Origin: Candidatus Thorarchaeota archaeon | GTDB taxonomy: Archaea; Asgardarchaeota; Thorarchaeia; Thorarchaeales; Thorarchaeaceae | DNA length: 64,000 nt | Direction of reading: 5' to 3' | Assembly (NCBI GenBank): GCA_018238205.1 | Contig: JABCTV010000002.1 | Span: 21,620 to 85,619 of the forward strand | In this document: piece by piece, positions 60,662 through 64,000 of the stretch | Layout: every line of letters begins with the position of its first letter | Position numbering within the stretch: the first letter of the stretch is position 1 | The notes under the pieces: model-generated | What the model saw: only the letters and a program-made list of their open reading frames with translations | The model's database searches: none | Told to the model about the DNA's origin: nothing | Translations under genes and position numbers: made by a program

Positions 60662-61054
60662 TTGCACGAATTCTCTGCTGCATGTTCAATAGTTGATACA
60701 GCCTTAGAAGCTGCTAATAGCAACAATGCTACAAAAATCACAGTAGTTAATATTGAAGTGGGCGAATTTACCTTTCTAATTCCTGAACAGCTTTCATTCA
60801 ACTTTGAGATTGCAAGTAAGAATACAATAGTGGAGGGTGCTGAACTGCACATTAAAAAAATCAAAGGACAGCTTCTATGTGGTGATTGTGGTTTTGAAGG
60901 AGAATCGAAAGTCGATCCTGATATTCCACCTCAGATAGCAGTCTTTGCTCCTATGAAATGTCCCAAATGTGAATCCAGTTCGACTACAATCACTGGTGGA
61001 AAGGACTTCATCATCGCTAGTATAGAAGCGGAGATTTCAGAATCCACTACCTAG
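60662..61054 (+). CDS. hypA: HypA, hydrogenase nickel-incorporation protein
   Basis: A 130-residue nickel/zinc protein for [NiFe]-hydrogenase maturation. It begins MHEFSAACSIVD with the nickel ligand His2, and has the zinc site Cys73/Cys76 (CGDC) and Cys100/Cys103 (CPKC). The start is TTG at 60662, because HypA proteins begin M-H-E and this position restores it. GGTG lies upstream in CATGGTGCC. It is divergent from the HEAT-repeat gene and hypE lies beyond S8e. Confidence 0.9.
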   Translation: MHEFSAACSIVDTALEAANSNNATKITVVNIEVGEFTFLIPEQLSFNFEIASKNTIVEGAELHIKKIKGQLLCGDCGFEGESKVDPDIPPQIAVFAPMKCPKCESSSTTITGGKDFIIASIEAEISESTT

Positions 61055-61087
61055 TGAAAAAATATTGCAGGAAATAATCTAACAAAA

Positions 61088-61465
61088 CTAGATTAGTATG
61101 GCGTTCAGAATACCATCTTGACCTGGGCGATTTGTGACCTTAGCACGACCCTTTGTAGTCTTGATGATTGTACCTCTAGTGATGACTTTTCTCCGTTGGT
61201 AGTCCATGTTTGCAGGATTTGTTTCAACATCCTGAATCTCTGCACGAAATGTAACTCCCTTTGCAGGGTCTGTTACGTTAACAAATTGAATTCTAAGGGC
61301 TGGGGTCTTCTTTGCCTTACCCCTGCTGTCGACTAGTATCCTCTTTGTGTCACCCATTAGGGTTTCAGTTGGAGTGCGGCCCATCTCATACTTTCTCTTG
61401 CTACGGAATCGCCTTAATCGAGATCCAGTGTTTGTACGATTAGATCTTCTATGCCAGATGGCCAT
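61088..61465 (-). CDS. rps8e: 30S ribosomal protein S8e
   Basis: A 125-residue basic protein of the archaeal/eukaryotic small subunit. It shows the start AIWHRRSNRTNTGSRLRRFRSKRKYEMGR and the ribosomal S8e pattern in the rest. It is transcribed on the minus strand between the two hyp genes, a position that has no functional meaning that can be seen. Confidence 0.94.
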   Translation of the reverse strand: MAIWHRRSNRTNTGSRLRRFRSKRKYEMGRTPTETLMGDTKRILVDSRGKAKKTPALRIQFVNVTDPAKGVTFRAEIQDVETNPANMDYQRRKVITRGTIIKTTKGRAKVTNRPGQDGILNAILI

Positions 61466-61624
61466 ATTTGACTACCTCTTTGTTAGGTCAATGACGCACT
61501 CTGTGGAGTGGTTTTAAATCTTGCTTAGTGGCGAACTTCCACAGACACCAAGACGTCCAGATAGTCCTCTTCAAATAGAATCGAAGATTATCTTGACGTA
61601 TATACAATACTCGGAGAATGACAG

Positions 61625-62638
61625 ATGCCTAAGATAGAATCCGCTCACGGTGCCGGTGGCAAGATTATGCAACGATTGTTGGAAGAGGTAGTTATTCCCT
61701 CGTTTAGTCGAAGAAAGATTGGTTCTATCGGTCTTGATGAGATGGATGATGGGGCTACAGTTCAGGTATCTGGAACTAATCTGATCGTATGTACTGATGC
61801 ACATACTGTTCATCCAATTTTTTTCCCTGGCGGTAATTTGGGCACCCTAACAGCTTGTGGTACTGTGAACGATATTGCAGTTATGGGAGCTAAACCAATT
61901 GCAATGACAAATACAGTCATTATTGAAGAAGGAACTAAGATTGAAACACTTCAGAAAGTACTCACGTCATTGAACCGCATAATTGAACCACTGGGTATCG
62001 CAATGGTTGCCGGGGATACGAAGGTCATGCCAGTTGGAACCCTAGATGGTCTCATCATGTCCACTACAGGTATTGGTGAAATCTATCTTGACCGACCAGT
62101 GTCCGATGGTGGTGCAAAGGCAGGTGATGACCTCATAATTTCTGGTCCCATCGGAGACCATGGTACAGTCCTTTTAGCACATCGAGAAGGTTTGGAGTTT
62201 GAAACCAGTCTGACTAGTGATGTTGCTCCCCTTTGGAATCCAATCCGTGACTGTCTTGATGTGGGGGGTGTTCATGCTATGAAAGATCCAACAAGAGGTG
62301 GTACGGCGGTTGCACTAAATGAAATAGCATCAAAATCACAATTGGAACTTGAAATTCAAGAGAGCCTTATTCCAGTTCGCCCAGCAGTCCAGTCACTCTG
62401 TGAAGTACTGGGTCTAAATTCGCTGCACATGAGCAGCGAAGGTAAATTCGTAATGGCTGTTGATTCCGATTACACAGATGATATCCTTGGAGTTCTTAGC
62501 AAGCATGAATCTACCAAAGATGCCCAGCTCGTAGGGAAATTTCAGAAAGGTAAATCGAGGGTTCTTATGAAGACTGCAATCGGTGGAAGAAAAGTGATAC
62601 AGGTACCTTATGGTGAACCAGTACCTCGAGTGTGTTAA
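61625..62638 (+). CDS. hypE: HypE, hydrogenase cyanide-ligand synthesis protein
   Basis: A 337-residue AIR-synthase-like protein that dehydrates a thiocarbamoyl group on its own C-terminal cysteine to make the iron cyanide ligand. The ATP-binding start SAHGAGGKIMQRLLEE, GTVNDIAVMGAKP, DPTRGGTAVALNEIA and the C-terminal PRVC (Cys at the end) are all present. It lies in the same direction as hypA, after the antisense S8e gene. Other hyp genes are outside the window. Confidence 0.94.
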   Translation: MPKIESAHGAGGKIMQRLLEEVVIPSFSRRKIGSIGLDEMDDGATVQVSGTNLIVCTDAHTVHPIFFPGGNLGTLTACGTVNDIAVMGAKPIAMTNTVIIEEGTKIETLQKVLTSLNRIIEPLGIAMVAGDTKVMPVGTLDGLIMSTTGIGEIYLDRPVSDGGAKAGDDLIISGPIGDHGTVLLAHREGLEFETSLTSDVAPLWNPIRDCLDVGGVHAMKDPTRGGTAVALNEIASKSQLELEIQESLIPVRPAVQSLCEVLGLNSLHMSSEGKFVMAVDSDYTDDILGVLSKHESTKDAQLVGKFQKGKSRVLMKTAIGGRKVIQVPYGEPVPRVC

Positions 62639-62695
62639 AGTTCACTCCTCGGAATTTTAATAACTTGGGTGTCAGTGGCTATACTTGTGAAATAA

Positions 62696-63178
62696 ATGAA
62701 AATCGCCCATCCGCTTGTTATCTTCCTTACTCTGTTGACTACAATATCAATTGCTGTAGGCTACTTTTTTCCTACTGAAATAGCACCATTCGCATTCTCT
62801 CCCACAATATACCTACTTCTTTGTTTTGCAATGGCTGGTCATTTACTCGAAGAAAATTTTACTAAAGCATGGGAAGTTGAAGCAAAACTGAGGAAGAATG
62901 CTGATGGAACTCCGAAAGAGCCACTGGGTACACGAAATTTCTTGATTGCTTTCAGTCATGTCTTAGTTTTGCTGAGTTTCTTGTTCTATTTTCCAATTAC
63001 TACAGGCTCTCCTTGGGCAATAATCTACGGTATTGGTGTAGCATTCAATGGAATTCTCAATGGCGTCGCTCATACAGCAATATTAATCAAATTCAGAAAA
63101 AATACTGGTTTCATTTCAGGACTCTTCCTGCTAGCTCTTGGAATCTTACTTCTTGTATCAATAGGTACACCATATTGA
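62696..63178 (+). CDS. HXXEE-like membrane protein of unknown function
   Basis: A 160-residue protein with four or five helices. After the second helix HLLEENFTKAWEVE contains an H-x2-E-E pattern with acidic neighbours, reminiscent of the HXXEE family of small membrane proteins. A late GILNGVAHTAIL segment adds a histidine. The match is weak. It follows hypE by 57 bases on the same strand but a link with hydrogenase maturation is not indicated. Confidence 0.55.
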   Translation: MKIAHPLVIFLTLLTTISIAVGYFFPTEIAPFAFSPTIYLLLCFAMAGHLLEENFTKAWEVEAKLRKNADGTPKEPLGTRNFLIAFSHVLVLLSFLFYFPITTGSPWAIIYGIGVAFNGILNGVAHTAILIKFRKNTGFISGLFLLALGILLLVSIGTPY

Positions 63179-63194
63179 TGAAGTACAATCAAAA

Positions 63195-63746
63195 TTAGAT
63201 TTCGTCCTCAGTAACCTCTTCAGCTTCTCGCTGATCTTCAAGTATTTTTTTCATTTTGAATTTGAGTTGAGCCTTCAACTTGATTCTATCATTATCAAGT
63301 CCAAAATAGTCCGCAAAGAGTGGAGTTGTTGTCAGAGTTTTCGACCTTCCCTCTGGTACAGCCTCAACAAATTTCTTCTCGACGAGTTCCTTCACATGAT
63401 CGTAGCAGTGTGTTCCTCTTTCTGTTACAAGCACAGACTGAATAATTGGTTGTTTTAATGCGATAATCACCAAAGTTTGCAATGTGGCATACGATAGAAG
63501 ACCGCCAGGTATCAATCTTCCAACACTTGGTGTGAGTTCAGGTCGAAGTTGCATTGCATAACGGTCTCTAGGAAGAGCTACCACTTCCAAAGCTCCTTTT
63601 CGTTTACTGTATTCAAAACCGAGTTCGTCTAGAAGTTTCTGTACAGTTGATTGTGATTTTCCTATGATATTGGATAACTCTTCAAGTGTTAAAGCTCTGC
63701 CCGATACATAAAGGGCTGCTTCAAGTGTTACCATATCTTCCTCCAT
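63195..63746 (-). CDS. scpB: ScpB, segregation and condensation protein B
   Basis: A 183-residue protein with two winged-helix domains: EAALYVSGRALTLEELSNIIG at the start and GLLSYATLQTLVIIALKQPIIQS, the family's second domain. It works with ScpA and an SMC ATPase in chromosome organisation. It lies nine bases after the scpA stop codon, as part of one operon. Confidence 0.88.
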   Translation of the reverse strand: MEEDMVTLEAALYVSGRALTLEELSNIIGKSQSTVQKLLDELGFEYSKRKGALEVVALPRDRYAMQLRPELTPSVGRLIPGGLLSYATLQTLVIIALKQPIIQSVLVTERGTHCYDHVKELVEKKFVEAVPEGRSKTLTTTPLFADYFGLDNDRIKLKAQLKFKMKKILEDQREAEEVTEDEI

Positions 63747-63755
63747 AAAATCACC

Positions 63756-64000
63756 TTAGCTCTTTATCGTTGGTGTAGTTTCCTCAGCTTCTTCTTCATC
63801 AATCTCTGGTGGCTCAATCATTTTCACCCAAATAACACTTTCATCCATCCTGATGTCTATAAACTTACGACCATAAAGGAATAGAATTGAGAAGAAAACA
63901 CGAACTATCTCTTTTCTAGTGTTGTTCATTAAGATATCATTGAATTTGGAAGACTCGCCTACTTTCAGTAGTCTTTGCAGATCAGCATAAACCTCTGCTA
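63756..64000 (-). CDS. scpA: ScpA, C-terminal part (runs off the window edge)
   Basis: The frame is open from the right edge at 64000 to the stop at 63756-63758 and yields about 80 residues. They form a helical stretch and the winged-helix C-terminal part of ScpA (SSKFNDILMNNTRKEIVRVF, then FFSILFLYGRKFIDIRMDES), ending in an acidic tail EEEAEETTPTIKS. It is the kleisin of the SMC complex. The N-terminus lies beyond the window. The scpB gene follows after nine bases. Confidence 0.75.
   Translation of the reverse strand, partial: AEVYADLQRLLKVGESSKFNDILMNNTRKEIVRVFFSILFLYGRKFIDIRMDESVIWVKMIEPPEIDEEEAEETTPTIKS

Noticed and set aside
1-64000. CRISPR arrays
   Set aside because: No regularly spaced repeats of 23-50 bases with unique spacers were seen; the only regular repeats are the tRNA-end copies, about 1-2 kb apart.

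Overview
The window comes from an archaeon with roughly 40 percent GC and a compact gene layout on both strands. The evidence is direct. It carries aIF2-alpha, Nop10, ribosomal proteins S27e, L44e and S8e, a Sec61-beta-like protein, an archaeal STT3/AglB oligosaccharyltransferase, a CTP-dependent riboflavin kinase, NadM, RtcA, Trm5/TYW1 wyosine enzymes, an archaeal NOG1 GTPase, a 20S proteasome subunit and tRNA genes with several introns. An Asgard lineage (for example Thorarchaeia) is plausible from the mix of an EMC6-like protein, an archaeal Rqc2/NFACT protein, ScpAB and many secreted proteins. That placement is inference; no phylogeny was run.

Layout. Bases 1-7025: aglB, then a translation operon on the minus strand (L44e, S27e, aIF2-alpha and a 58-residue Nop10), a Sec61-beta-like gene, a MazG-like gene, glyA and trmO. 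Bases 7026-12057: the accessory part. A lysine tRNA gene with three apparent introns is followed by three short DNA segments. Each segment holds one gene (a secreted TolB-like propeller, a CPBP membrane protease, a nitronate monooxygenase-like enzyme) and each ends in a 23-base copy of the tRNA 3' end. Bases 12141-14809: a secreted linalool dehydratase/isomerase-like protein coupled to an ECF-type S component. Bases 14828-16168: a divergent Fur/peroxiredoxin pair with two palindromes between the genes. Bases 16249-29592: housekeeping genes, many for RNA (Trm5, TYW1, translin, RtcA, ProRS), with RibK, NadM, NOG1, PIMT and a proteasome beta subunit whose catalytic threonine is replaced by alanine.

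Bases 29700-31010 hold a lone TnpB (IS200/IS605 type). Bases 31029-42544 hold a 2-hydroxyacid dehydrogenase, CDF and ZIP metal transporters, a MutS-like ATPase, membrane and secreted proteins of unknown role, and three more tRNA genes. One of these is a second multi-intron lysine tRNA; the others are Met(CAT) and Glu(TTC). Bases 42563-51407 hold NadC, AMMECR1, dihydroorotase, CBS proteins, Rqc2/NFACT, an EMC6-like protein, an Lrp regulator, a KaiC-like ATPase and a prepilin-type peptidase. Bases 51561-56981 form a fumarate module: two-subunit class I fumarase, then a flavoprotein and an iron-sulfur/CCG subunit resembling thiol:fumarate reductase. The rest holds an HxlR regulator facing a methyltransferase across a TACTT/AAGTA operator, several proteins of unknown role, hydrogenase maturation genes hypA and hypE around S8e, and scpB with the end of scpA at the window edge.

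The most unusual signal is the pair of lysine tRNA genes, each apparently split by three introns, with tRNA-3'-end repeats delimiting single-gene cassettes behind one of them. No integrase gene is visible in or near the array. Exact splice sites and the mechanism of cassette gain are not resolved from sequence alone.
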